The position numbers and the translations under genes were made by a program. A stretch of DNA of 64,000 bases from Episyrphus balteatus (Eukaryota > Arthropoda > Insecta > Diptera > Syrphidae): positions 56,824,552 to 56,888,551 of the forward strand of contig NC_079137.1 in the NCBI RefSeq assembly GCF_945859705.1, given 5' to 3'. Positions 35,431 through 47,689 of the stretch are shown here, piece after piece (position 1 is the first letter of the stretch; every line of letters starts with the position of its first letter). The notes under the pieces are model-generated. The model was not told the DNA's origin. It made no database searches and saw nothing but the letters and a program-made list of their open reading frames with translations.

Positions 35431-36350
35431 TCAATGAAGATAATTTTACATCAATAAACGTCAAAAAGAACATCCCCTCCTGAGCTAATTCAGGGTCAAC
35501 TCACTAGAGGGTGACTGAAACCCGAAAAAAGATTAACTTTTATTACAAATTAGAATTTTTAGTTTGACTTAATAAAACCATGAATCATTCATTAAAAAAA
35601 TTACATATTACAACAAAACTACGATTTCGAAGCTAAGCTTACGTTTTTTCCCTCTAAAAATAATAATACAAAAAAAAACCTAGAAATTATCTAATCTGCG
35701 GTCAATACTCCTCAATTTGAATACCAATCAGAGAACACAATACAAAATAGACAAATCTAACAAATTTACAAATTTATGTGTGAAATTAAATTCAGATCAT
35801 TAATCTTTTAATTTGGTCTATAATCCGCGTATCCCTTAAAGAAATTCACAAAATTCAATATTATTACGAAAACACATCTTTTTCGACATGCTAATTCAAC
35901 AATGTGTCCCTTCAAGCAACATGTGAAGATGAAGCGAATAATCATGCACAAGACTGCTCCACATAGATTCTCCATTCCATCACATTAGCATTTCATATCC
36001 TCAGGCTCAGCGCTACAATGATTAGTTTACTAATTATTATTAAATGAAATCGAAAATTCAAAAAATTGGTATATTAATGTTTTTTAATAACTAAACACGA
36101 TCGCCTCTATTCAAAGAGGTCAAGTGAACTAACTGACCATAACATTCCCATCAAGATTTAAATTCCTAAAAACAAAAACTAAACCATGACCATTGTCAGA
36201 AGAGGAGGGTATAGAGAATATTTGCCCTCATTTTGAAAATAAATCACATCCCATCAGTTCAACACTCGAACAAATCTCTGTAAATTGAATTTAGAGCTCT
36301 TGCAGTTGAGATACAATAAAAAAAAAACTGCAAAAGCAAAACAAAAAAAA
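35431..36350. other. AT-rich DNA, no gene seen
   Basis: Nothing recognised. Confidence 0.5.
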
Positions 36351-36850
36351 AAACGGCGGCTGTGTGCACACAATTTATAATCAATTCATTTAATTCAAAC
36401 AAATTGCTTACGATTCGCTTCCACAATTTTTCATGTCGATTTGATGTGTTCCAATGCTGTCCCGCAGCGTCGTCGCCACCACCATCACCACCGACCGTCG
36501 CGTTGCGTTGCTCCAAACTGCCCTCCCCTTTTAGAAAACACACAAAAACCAACAAATCGATCCGTGGTCTTTCTTATGAGAAACTTCATCATCATCATCA
36601 TCATCTTCGTCATCTCTCTTGGTTTCTTCGTGAGTGTCAAAGAAGCCCCTCTGGTTGTGGCGGGCGAGCTCAACGTTATGTACGGTGTCATTGTCGTTTT
36701 GTTGTCGTTCTGTTGTCATGGAACACAGCTAGCGCGCAATATTGCCATCAGGGATCCCAAGCTTGCGTTTGGCTTGGGTGCAAATATCATCCATCCGTCT
36801 ATACGGTCTCCACGTCCGTCCTCTAGATTTTATTCGGTTGATTAAATTTG
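36351..36850 (+). other. GC-richer unique island 6
   Basis: Two overlapping plus-strand frames (36362-36826 and 36441-36845) and two minus-strand frames are open across the same DNA, driven by CAT/CAC-rich and CCACCA-rich simple sequence (36475-36500 and 36585-36605). The second plus frame is listed separately as a weak coding candidate. Otherwise this looks like a regulatory-type island. Confidence 0.35.
36575..36845 (+). CDS. Weak candidate exon, hydrophobic N-terminus, function unknown
   Basis: From the ATG at 36576 the frame reads MRNF, then six Ile, FVISLGFFVSV, and a second hydrophobic stretch VMYGVIVVLLSF about 35 residues on, ending in a TAA at 36843-36845. The N-terminus resembles a signal peptide or membrane anchor. 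Third codon positions are richer in G+C than the surrounding DNA, as in insect coding regions. Against this, the Ile run comes from an ATC microsatellite, another frame is open too, and no family or clear splice donor is seen. It could equally be chance. Confidence 0.12.
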
Positions 36851-39800
36851 CCAGTATTCAAAAGATAAATACTCAACACAATGCGGCGAACAGCGTTGAG
36901 CGCACATAAATTGTCACAAAAATTGATTTTCGAGTATTTTTTCGCCAGCTTGTTTGCATTAATAAAAAAAGCACAATTTTCAATCATGCAGATTTCTGTC
37001 ACCTGCGGCGCAATATATACACTTTTGGATTAACCTTCGTTAACATTCTTGAGCTAAGAGAGCGATAGGTTGCGAGATTACACGTGCAATCGTTGCGGGT
37101 GTTGGGTATTTTGTTTTTTTTCTTGGTTCGAAGATTAAATTTTATTCTTTCGGAGAGCTCTGATGATGGAGGTCATTCGGAATTACCTGGAACTGGACAA
37201 AAAGTGATCTGATTTCGCACGTGGTTTTTTATAAATAAAAAACTGAAGAATGTTGTATTAGAGATTTGAGAAAAATATTTTCAATATTAGTTATGTACAA
37301 ATTTTAATTTTAATTTATAATATTTAAACAGACAACAAAGACCAATAAAGCAGAGTAGAACAGATAGACAAGCTTACGCTTCTTCAGAATGATTTGTGGC
37401 ATACTATTTAAATAGGAAAAAATTTCTCAAATCCCAGCTTTCAATTAATACTTAAATACATACATTTTACCTAAATTTTGAGACAGTACCTATGTTAATT
37501 TTCGTAGATTTTTTTGAAAAATTAAAAAGAAGTTCGTGCCTCAGCTCTTTTGTATCGATACAACCACCATTTTAATTATCATATGATGGGTTATTTGAAT
37601 GTTGTTTGGTAATGACCACTGCTTATATGGAAGAAGTTGGCAGAAACCATATGAATAAAGGTGGTCTTTAGTTCATGTGATGTTGTTATGTTGAGCGTTT
37701 TAACACAGACGCACCGAGTTTTCGTATCCAACCCCGATTAGGTACGTTTGAAAGGTAAACCTAATTTTACCTAACGAGCTTGGTTGGAAAACAACCTCAT
37801 CCAACTTAATGTGCACAACTGGAGTAAGCTACACTGAGGGAAAAAATAAATTGAAGTTGAAACGTCGTTGTTTCAAAGATGAACTATTTTGATTTATATG
37901 ACTTTAAGAAACGAAATAATCAAAAATCAACCTTTTTTCCACATTGATTTTAAAATGTTCATCTTCAACGCAAAGTCATTCCGAATAATAGTTAAATCAA
38001 TTTTAGATGAAGATTGAAATTTTTTTTTCAATAACTAACTTTAAAAAAAATTAAAAGTTTTTTTCAAAAACAGCTCTAACGATTTTAACTAATATTTTTG
38101 TGGTTTTGGGAAAGTATGACCTTTTTACATAAAATTTGGAATTATTATTATCGGTTACAGCTTAAGAACCGTATTTTATTTTCTGAACTTTTAGTAAGTA
38201 AGTTATCCTATTAAAACGAAATTTTCATACAGAGGCGTTTTAAAATTGTATACAATTTGCAAAGGAACCCAGTTTTTAATTTTTATTTTATAAATAATTT
38301 TTTTTTAATCAGTGGATTAATTTTTCTAAAATTGCGTTTTCAAGATCATTATTCCTATATTTGTTTTAAAGTACCTACTGCTTAATATTTTTATAAATAA
38401 TCATTTTTATCAAAAAAAAAAACCGACTTCCATGGATCAAAACAGGGTTTTATGGTTTTTCTAATAGTTCTCATGGCTAAAACAACTCTTCCACTTTATT
38501 TTGTCTAAAGAAAAATCATGTTCTTAATTTCATTACTATTTTTTTCGTCATTGGTTTCAGCAACTTGTCGAGCTTCACAAGGAAAAAAGAAAACTATTTT
38601 TTTTTTTTAAACAGCTCTAGCGATTTGCAATTCTGCTGTTTTTTTTAAGAGTTTTTCTCATATTTTCCTTTGAACAGGGCTAAGTACCTATCAATTTAGT
38701 TGTACCAAGAAAGAATTATAAAGTTCAAGGGCTGAGCGTCAAATTATTTGGCTCAAAAAATTGGTGTCATAGAATGATAAAGTTATAGGTATGTATTGAA
38801 AATGAAAAAAATAGGCAACCAATTTTTAAGGGAAAAAATATCATAATTGATTTTGTCATATATTTTATTAAATAAAGAAATATTAATTGCAAAACAAAAG
38901 CCTAGATAATGTAAAAACCTATTAATTAATGTGAAGGCTACAGTCCTCACAAATATGTCAAGTGTTTTTAAATTTAAAAAAAAATACTACAAAAAACATT
39001 ATAAAATAAATTTAACACCAAGTTTTAACCGACACTCTTTTCTATCTGAAAAATGTTGAGTGCCGCATCTCTAAAATACGAAGAAGTCTGAGGTAACACT
39101 AATACCAGAGTTTTTTTTTTAAATCTATTCAGAATTTTAAAGTTCCGTATTTTCAAATTAAAGTATAAAACAATTATTTTAAGCACTAGATGATTTAACT
39201 TTCCTTATTGTATTTACTAACTTCCATGTCTTAAAGTTTTTAAATGGTTTAAGAGTCAGTCTTTAAATGCTACCTTAAACCATAGCTAGTACAAATTATT
39301 TATTAAAATCGATGAGAATTCAGTTCACATAGTAATGATCGCAGTTTTTGAACATCAAACAGTTTTAAAGAAAAATATTTTATGGAAATTAATTACCAAA
39401 AACTTGTCTATAATAATTTTGATGCTACCTGTAATTTTCACCCATATGTCGATCAAAAAATCAACTTTTTAGCTTCCATTCAATTTGTACTACAACATCG
39501 TAGATCATTTTTCAAATATAAAATAAAGGTAGCCCCAGATGATAGTTAGCTGCCAGCCTTTACTGTTTCCAAAACAAAAATTAAAAAAAAGTTAATTGTT
39601 TTCACATGCAAAGCAGATACATGCGGGTAAAAACATGGCATAATCTTAAGGAAGCTCATCAAGCAAACGTCATTTTTATTTTGTTGCTCCATTTGTTTTA
39701 CCCAAAAAAAAAAAACCAAAGTAAACCACAAACCTACAGAAAAAAAAAACAATGAAATTCAAAAATTATCTCAGGGATTGCCCGAGAGCATTTATAATGT

Positions 39801-41149
39801 GGTTGTTCTAGACCTGATTTTCTTGTATATCCGTAATAAATATTTGGTTAAAAATTTATCTAAGGTTTGGTTTGATCGATGAGTTTAGTGTTAATTTATA
39901 TCTGTTTTTTTTTTTTTTTTATATTTTGTCTGTTGGGTGAAATATGTAAATATAAGTATCAATTTCATAGATTTTTTCTTTTATTTTCATTAAAAAGTAT
40001 TAATTATTATAATTATGTTTTCTTTTGTTTTATGAATCTCTACAAGGTGGGTCTGGTGGGGAACGTTAGCGGGGACTAAAGAAATATGATACGATATAGA
40101 AAACGAGTTTGAGTTATTAATCAAAATGGTGTGTGTGATTTTGGAATTTCGGGGCTGAACCAATTAATTAGAAAAAAAAAACAATAAAATGCGGAAAACA
40201 GTCTTTGCAATGGGTTTTATTCTCATTTTGTGAATATATGTATTTTTAAAGTTTATTAAGTTTTGTGCAATAAGCTTCCACGATGTGATACTATTAAGTT
40301 AAAGTTATGTTAGCCACTATGAGGAAAAATACTATAAATGTAAAACGAATTTGTATAAAATTGACAATAAACAAAAGAGTTGACTTTCGAACCTGATTTT
40401 AGTAAATCATATCATTTAATCAATAAAATAGTCAAATAAAAACTAGTGTAACATATGTAAGTATTTTTTTTTTATTTGTTCATGAAATGAAATCAAAAAA
40501 TTATACAATTTGTGAGATCGTTTAGCATTAGAATTACATTGATTTTGCAAATGTCATATTAAAATTTATTGCATGCATAAAATAATTTCCTAATAAATTC
40601 ATATTTCTTAAAGAAGCTTAAGCAAAATTTGTATAGCCTTTGGCATTTTATATATATTTTTTTTTAAAGCATGCGAATATCTACCACTACCAATGCCATT
40701 AATCATAAAATTGAATAGTCGAAAAATATTATCTCACCTCTGCTAATCCATACAAAAACCCACTTTGAATAAATACGGGTGTGTCTTGCTCGAATTAGAT
40801 AAAGCTTTTTAAATCAAATTTTTTTTGGTATTTCTTGTTTATTTTAATCCATCCAACGATTGCTATCCAGACAAAAACAAAATATTTAAATTCCCATATC
40901 CCTAAAAATACCTTCTTGAAAAATCGTATTATTAATTTTGATGACCTAAATATGCCAAACCATAACACCAACCAAAACTAACTTTGATGCTATACTGCAC
41001 CATAAAAACAAATTATGAATAAGAAAACACATTAGCATATGTTTTTTATGGCCCAACAATTAAAAAGCATCTTTTATTCGGTTTTTTTATTCAAGATTTT
41101 TCGTCTTCCTCTTCAAATACTAACTTATAGGCCCTTTTAAGCAGCCTTC
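36851..41149. other. AT-rich DNA with two recurrent-motif copies, no gene seen
   Basis: Mostly low-complexity AT-rich sequence. It holds AGTTCGTGCCTCAGCTCTTTTGT-type motif copies at 37530-37555 (plus) and 40370-40394 (minus) and a decayed R3 relic near 38030-38130 (minus). CACTGAGGGAAAAAATAA at 37832 resembles the edge of a miniature element, but no partner end is visible. Short open frames are not credible. Confidence 0.45.
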
Positions 41150-41420
41150 ATACCCCACCAAACACGAAGCTTGCTAGTGTGCATCACGTCGATTATTATA
41201 AATGAAGTTCTCGTTTAAGGCCGATTATTAATTGAAAACGATTTCGGCGATTAAGGTCTATATGGGCACTGAGCGCTTAGCGAGCATCTCTCTCACAAGA
41301 TTTTGTTCCTTTTTTTCACGTGGTGAAATCCGCGGAAAAGGATTTAATTACAATTTATTGCAGATGTTATGCGCTGGTCGCATGCGGTGCGGTGCCGTTT
41401 TCAGACTACAAAATAATCTC
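41150..41420. other. GC-richer patch
   Basis: Mixed composition with GCTGGTCGCATGCGGTGCGG at about 41371. A 68-codon frame (41232-41438) has no recognisable family. Confidence 0.3.
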
Positions 41421-42760
41421 ATCTCCAAACCAAAATGATGTACTTTTATTGGAATATACAGAATATTCGAGAAAAGAAATGTTTTGAATTAAATAATAGC
41501 GGGTGTTTATCAGGTGGTGGCTCATTGAGGGCGGTGAATTGTGGCATCATGTAAAATTATAGGGTGTACTATATAAATAACAAGACCACAGGGTGCTTTT
41601 TCTGATCCAGCGAGGAAATATCAAGTAAATAACAACCTAAAAACGTACCATAAACGTTCATAACTTTATAAATAAAAAACTTGTTTACAATAATTTGGAA
41701 CGAGGAAAGCAATCGAGGTGATTTAGGTAGAACAATATGAGAAATGATTATGGTTACAGTTTAACATAAGTATTTTTTTGTCTTTTGGAAATTTTGACAT
41801 TCCAACAAATGAATTTTTGGGACATTTGGAATCAATTAATAATTTTAATTGCTCTGCATGTTTTTGAATGTTATTATGACTTGAATATAAATTTTGAACA
41901 AGATGTTCTACAAATTGTGTTGTAAATAAGGCTTTCTTGAAGAATGTTGATTCAAGAGTAATGAATTATAAATGAAGGTTTTGTAAAACAGAAATGTTGA
42001 AAAAAAAAGTTTGGAACTCAACTCTTTTGTTTAAAACAATCTCTTTATTTATTTGTGTTTGTATCAAATTTTTGGACTGAAAAGTTGAATCCTCAGTGTA
42101 TTATGTATTTTCTTAACCTCTTAATGTTTTTTGCCACAAATAATTTCAATTTCAATACAAATTTGCAGAGGAAATAAAAAATAATTGTACCAACTTTATC
42201 TAATTAAATCAATCCGCAAGCGCCATTCTATGCCCAATTTATGCCACCGTATAATCCCCTCAATAAAAAAAAAAATAAGATTTACTGCTGTGTAATAAAA
42301 TCGTTAATAACAAACTATAAATGGTAATTTCCATTTGGTGGATATTACTTTAGACTTCTTACATTTTTTAATTCATTATAACTTAACTTTACTAAGGTAC
42401 ACCATATCTACTTAACTGCTTGTCGGTAATGAGAGCTTCTATTTTTTTTCGATTTCGACGAGACTATAACGCTCAATTATTTTGTATTTAAAGACTTAAT
42501 CTTTGAGACCATCAGTCACACATTCAAATCTAATTCGAATATCCATTCAATTTTCCATTCCAACTATCTGAATGGATGACTCTCTTGATGTAACAATTTT
42601 ACTATTTTAACAAATAGTGCAATCACCGGTATATACACTTTATGTTAACCTAATTACTTTTGCGTAACGACCTCACTTCAAGGTATGTAGTAAAAAAAAA
42701 ATGGCAATCTAATATCACCGCGTATTGAGCTGGCCAACAAAGTCCCAGCGCCACCAACCG
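41421..42760. other. AT-rich DNA, no gene seen
   Basis: One copy of the recurrent CAACTCTTTTGT motif lies at 42009-42032. Otherwise nothing recognised. Confidence 0.5.
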
Positions 42761-42761
42761 A

Positions 42762-42790
42762 TACAGTGGGGTACAAAATTATTGATTCGT
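42762..42790 (+). mobile_element. Possible left end of a Tc1/mariner-like element
   Basis: TACAGTGGGGTACAAAATTA followed by TTGATTC resembles the inverted-repeat start of Tc1-like elements, which insert at TA and often begin CAGTG...CAAAATTATTG. No mirrored right end is found nearby; ACCCACTGTC at about 43764 matches only CAGTGGGTA. No transposase is visible. A solo relic end is the best reading. Confidence 0.3.
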
Positions 42791-42859
42791 CTTTTTTTTT
42801 AATTTTAACTTTGATAACAATAAAATCATAGATCCATTAAAAAATCTTCTCCAGCTGAA

Positions 42860-43330
42860 TTTTTACAAAGTTCTACAAAAAAATCAAAATTTTGTGTTCC
42901 AAAATGTTGTGATCCAAAATTTATCTTTAAGTTTTTAGAAATACCAAGAATTCAAAAAAAAATTAAAAAAAAAATACCTTCTAAATCTTATACATATATT
43001 TTTTTTTTAATTTGCACAAAAATAAATCAAAATTTGGTGTTCCAAAATGTTGTAATTTTTCCTAAAGTTTTAAGATATACTAAGAATTCAAACAAAATTT
43101 AATAATAATCCTTTCTGAATCTTAAATTCTTTGTTATTTTGTAACAATTTTTTAAATGCAATTGGTTTACATAGAATTTGGAACATAATTTTTTTACTTA
43201 ATTAACTTTTAAAGAACACACATTGCTTGAAAGACAGTTTGGCTATCAAATTTGGAACATAACTTATTTTCTAAATTTAGTTTTAACTTTTAAGGAAGAC
43301 AAATTGCTTAGCCATAGAGTTTTTCTAACA
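42860..43330 (+). repeat. Degenerate tandem duplications (about 140 and about 100 bp)
   Basis: AATTT(T)G(T/G)TGTTCCAAAATGTTGT and its followers recur at about 42888 and 43030. GAATTTGGAACATAA-type and ACTTTTAA(A/G)GAA(C/G)AC(A) blocks recur at about 43170 and 43248. Both pairs are diverged. Non-coding. Confidence 0.5.
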
Positions 43331-43779
43331 ACGACTGGCACAAATTTGGAGCGACCGATATTTGGAACATGTAAAAAAAAACAGAAAAGAATTCATGCAA
43401 AGCTAAACTAAGTTTCAAAAACTTTTAGTTAACTAAATGACGATGAACACATGGAACCATTTTGGTACAAAAATAAAATTTGGTACAAATTGAATTACTC
43501 ATAAAAATCATACTTTTTTTTAAATTTTTTGTTGGAACCCTAAGCCTGCGAAATTTGGTTCCGAATTTTTTGTTTTGTCGACCTCCATCACTTAGAATTG
43601 AATCGATTTCTGGCTTAAAATATGAACATTCCGAGTTAGAAATTTTTTGAATGAATTTTGAATGAAATGTTGACAAAATTTTGCTTACCACTGTTGGGTT
43701 ATCTTGAATTGAACCTTTACAGACAGTAGTTTCATTTAAGTTCAGTTTTATTTCACAAGCTATACCCACTGTCTACCAG
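43331..43779. other. AT-rich DNA, no gene seen
   Basis: A 114-codon minus-strand frame (43425-43769) is open, but it has no recognisable family and lies beside degenerate repeats. Not called as a gene. Confidence 0.4.
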
Positions 43780-44520
43780 CATCTAAGTCAGCATAGTCAC
43801 TTTCAAGACTATACTCAATGTCTTTAAGCTTACACTTCGTTGTGTCGTCCGTCTGTCCATCTGCGTTCATCGTGTATTCGAGAAAATAAACAGTGCAGAA
43901 CTAATCTACTTGACTAAGTAAGTGTTCGTGATTACCCGCATTACTGGACAAAATGGTATCGCAAAGTAAACAACAAAAAAAAAAACCGCAAAAGCTACCA
44001 GCAACAGAAGCAAGCAAAAAAAAAAAAAAAATTGAATGCGCATTACATGCCACATTTAATGGAATCGTCTAATTGCCAGCTCAAATGCAAATCTCATGTT
44101 AAATCACACGCTTCCGTAGATCAAATGAGCTTGCTCCTGCTTATGTTTTGATTGTATATGTCTTAAGATGCTAATGCTGGTTTGTGCGAGCGCGCGCTTA
44201 AAGCCAGAAGCAATATGAAGGCCGCCGCCGTCGTGGTAGTGGCCACTCATGATGTTGGAGGATTTAATTTCTATCATTTGGTGAGAAATAAGTGGCATCT
44301 ACTTTTCTATACCTTACTTGGTCTCTGTGAATAATAATAGTACGTGTGTTGTGTATACACTTTCCTTCACTCTCTGTCTGGAGGTACTTTGTGCCATCAC
44401 TAACTGAGATCCAGTCCAGTCTAGAGTCGTATCATATTAACTTGGGTTGTTGGTAATTGTTGATTGCCATTCTAATAGTGTTGGCTAAGTGAGAAGGAGA
44501 AATGCCTTAGTGATCTTTAG
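43780..44520. other. Mixed-composition unique island 7
   Basis: G+C rises, with GCGAGCGCGCGC at about 44188 and CCGCCGCCGTCGTGG at about 44222. Long A runs interrupt at 43975-43985 and 44018-44031. No family recognised for the 64-codon minus-strand frame. Confidence 0.3.
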
Positions 44521-46184
44521 CACATTTATAGTGCAAAATATGCTCCTTATATAGATGGATCACACAGTATGCTGATGTGTATTATTTTGTTTTTTTTTCC
44601 TGCAAATTAGTGTAATTTGCCAGAGAAATTACATATTTGACTCCTTTCTGATAATTAAATAAGATTGTTGAAAAATCATACAAATCAAGGCTTTTAAAAG
44701 GAATGAAGAACATGAAAACAATTTTTGGAGACTTATTGATCAATTTTAATTGAAATTGGGCTCAGGCAAACTAATAATAACATTCAATCTTAATTATTTT
44801 AATAATATGAATTTAAGATATTTTAAGACGATATGTATTTAAGAGTACTTACAACTAACAAAGATGTAATAGTAAATATTTCATGTTAAAAATGATTATT
44901 ATAGCAGATTCCCGTCAATTTTTTCTTTAACTATAAGTCAACGATTATCCTATTTAAAATGACTTCATTTAACCAAGTTTCCATTTCCAAAAACATTTAA
45001 AAACAGTGAATGTATCAATTTTTCATTTAAACAAAAGAGCTGATGCTCGAACTATTAAATTGAAATTATCTAATTTATTCTATTATTATTATTATTTTCT
45101 GGCTTAGATTGTATACACACATTATTGTGATTTTGATTACATATTATTAAACATTTGTTTTTATTCTCTCCTCAACTTTAGATATTAATTGAAGAATGAC
45201 AAATTTAATCATCTTAATAATGCCATTTATAACTAAAGACAAGAACACGAAATAAATATAAATTAAAAATCCCAACACCAGAAGTTTATTTTTTTTATTT
45301 GTGTTAAAAAACCTAAATTTGTTAAATTTAAAAATTCATTAATACAAGTCATTAATTAGAACATTAAAACTAAGCACAAAATTAACTCGTTTTAATGAAT
45401 TTTAACTGATATCATTTTTTATCTTTCGATTTGTTTGTGTTTTTTTTTTTTATTTGTTTTAATGTAAATCCATAATATTTGACATCATCGTCTATTTATT
45501 TTTTATTTTATTTGTTAGTTAAAACCGACCCAATGGCGAATAACATCATAAACAATTATTTATTTAAATTCGTTCGAGATCTGAATTTGTTGGCACACCT
45601 GCATGTTATAATTTTTTTTTTTTCTTTTCATTGATTATCATTTTAAATTCTTGTTTTTTTTTTTTTCGTTTTTTGTAGGTATAATCCGAAATTCATATTT
45701 TGATCATAAATCTAACTGACAGCAGGCTATATCATCATCGACTAAATGGACGATGTGTCTTTAAAAATAAGTTCACTATAAAAAATGTTAACAAACATTT
45801 TTATATTTTATGAAACCAAATTATGTATGCATTAAAAATAGTAAAATCAGCATGTTTGCATTTGATTAGAAAATTCATTCAGTGAAAGTAAAAGAAAATT
45901 TTAATATATTTGAATATGATTTATGATGTTCAAGGTTAAATTTTCACCTAAAATTGTCATTTTTTAATAATTTGGGTCAAAAATTTTGAATTTTTTATTC
46001 AAATAAGAAAAAGACGTAATTTTAAGGTGAGATTGAATTGAATTTTCCCATTAAAAATTAAATTGAATTTGAAATGCATGCTGATTTCACGCTTTTGTAG
46101 AGTTAAGAAAATTTCTCGTTCAAATAAATTTGATACATTTTTTTTTAATATAGGTATTTGTAAACTTTTATGTCACTTTCTAAA
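44521..46184. other. AT-rich DNA, no gene seen
   Basis: A minus-strand copy of the AGCTCTTTTGT motif lies at 45030-45053. ATT trinucleotide runs occur near 45080-45095. Otherwise nothing recognised. Confidence 0.5.
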
Positions 46185-47275
46185 TCTTTAAGACTTTTAA
46201 CGTTGAAAAATTTTTAATTGAAAAAATGTGCAATCACTTAAGACATTTAATTCTAGAATATGAAAAAGTAGAAGAAATTGTGTTTTGTTCAAATGGCAGT
46301 GAAATTATATGTTTTTTTTTAGGTTATATTATTTTGGTTAAGTAAAAAAATTTGAGGTTTAATCCTTTAACTATTCGTTAACTAAGGCCTGATTATAATA
46401 ATAATTATGAACTCAAAAACAAACAAAATAATTAAAAATATTTCGTAAAAAAGGTTTGGATTCCAGCTCTTTTGTATATAAAAATTTTTATTTAGAAACT
46501 GGTAAGTAGAAAAAATTTTTGAATACAATGTTGTCTATACTATAAAAACAAAGTAGAGACTTTAATAAACAAAATGAAAAAGATGGACATTCACTTGGCA
46601 CATTAAATTCTGAAATCTGCAAAAGTAAAAAAAAAACTTGTTTTTTTTTGTATTTTCAAATGGCTCCAAATTATTTGATTTTTTCTCAGACTGCAATATT
46701 TTTTAGTTGAGAGAAAAAAGGGAGGTTTTATCCTTAAAACCATCCGTAAACTACGACCTGATTACTATAAATATTAGGATTTTAAAAAACAAAATAATAC
46801 AAAATTTTCATAAAAAAAAAGGTTCGGGCTTCAGCTCTTTTGTATAAAAATTTTAGAAACTGATACGAAGAAATAATTTTTGAATAAAATTTCTTCTGTA
46901 GTATAAGATCACAGTAGAGACCTTATAAAAAAAAATGGAAAAGATGGACAATGACTTAACACAGAAGTAGAAGAAACTGTTTTTTTCTTTACAAATGGAT
47001 CCAATATATATGGCTTTTTTTCGACTTCAACATATTTAGTTGAAAGTAAAAATTGTTAAGTTTAATCCTCAAAATCATCTGTAGAATAAGGCCTGATTAT
47101 TATAATTATTAGGAACTAAAAAACAAAATAAATAATAATATTTCATAAAAAAAAGGTTCGGACTCCAGCTCTTTTGTATACAATTTTTTTCTTTTAAAAC
47201 TGGTATGATGAAACAATTTTCTAATTCCTTCTGCAGTTCTAAAAAAAAGGATGTAAATTAATGGGAAATCACTTA
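46185..47275 (+). repeat. About 335-370 bp tandem repeat, three copies, with AGCTCTTTTGT core
   Basis: Each copy has, in order, a GACATTTAATTCT-like start, a CAAATGG block, TTTAATCCT, a (A/G)(A/C)CCTGATTA block, an AAAACAAAATAAT block, AAAGGTT(C/T)GG, then CAGCTCTTTTGTATA (46452, 46820, 47154) and AAACTG(G/A)TA. Between copies the AT-rich parts have diverged, but the 26-bp GGTTCGG...CTCTTTTGTATA core is nearly constant. Non-coding. Confidence 0.7.
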
Positions 47276-47689
47276 AAATATCATTGCCACCCTCAGGTAT
47301 AGGCCTATTTTTTTTTTTTTTTTTTTCAAATAAATCTAGAAAGGTTTGATTTTACAGTTTTTTTTTATTAAAGTATGCTGAATGAGAATAGAATTAAATA
47401 GAATTGCAGATTTTGATCCAACTTTAAATACTTGTATAAGGACCGTTACGAATTCCTCCACTGGCCTTGTCTTGAAATAAAATTATTCATAACCAGTTTT
47501 TCGATTTGTCTTGCGATTTATCAAATTTCAAAAAACTTTACCTAATAAACATAATTCTCACCCCTTTCGACTCTTTACCGAATCATTTATAAAATTTTTG
47601 GAAATACAAATTCGGTGGAGTCCAAAATGGTCTCAGAAAAGTAATACAATTAGGCACAGCCAGCTGTTAAACTGTATTTTGTATCCCAA
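47276..47689. other. AT-rich DNA, no gene seen
   Basis: A T run of about 18 at 47309-47326. Nothing else recognised. Confidence 0.5.

Noticed and set aside
36362..36826. 154-codon plus-strand frame with a His run
   Set aside because: The His run is the same ATC microsatellite read in another frame; no domain, and it competes with the overlapping hydrophobic frame.
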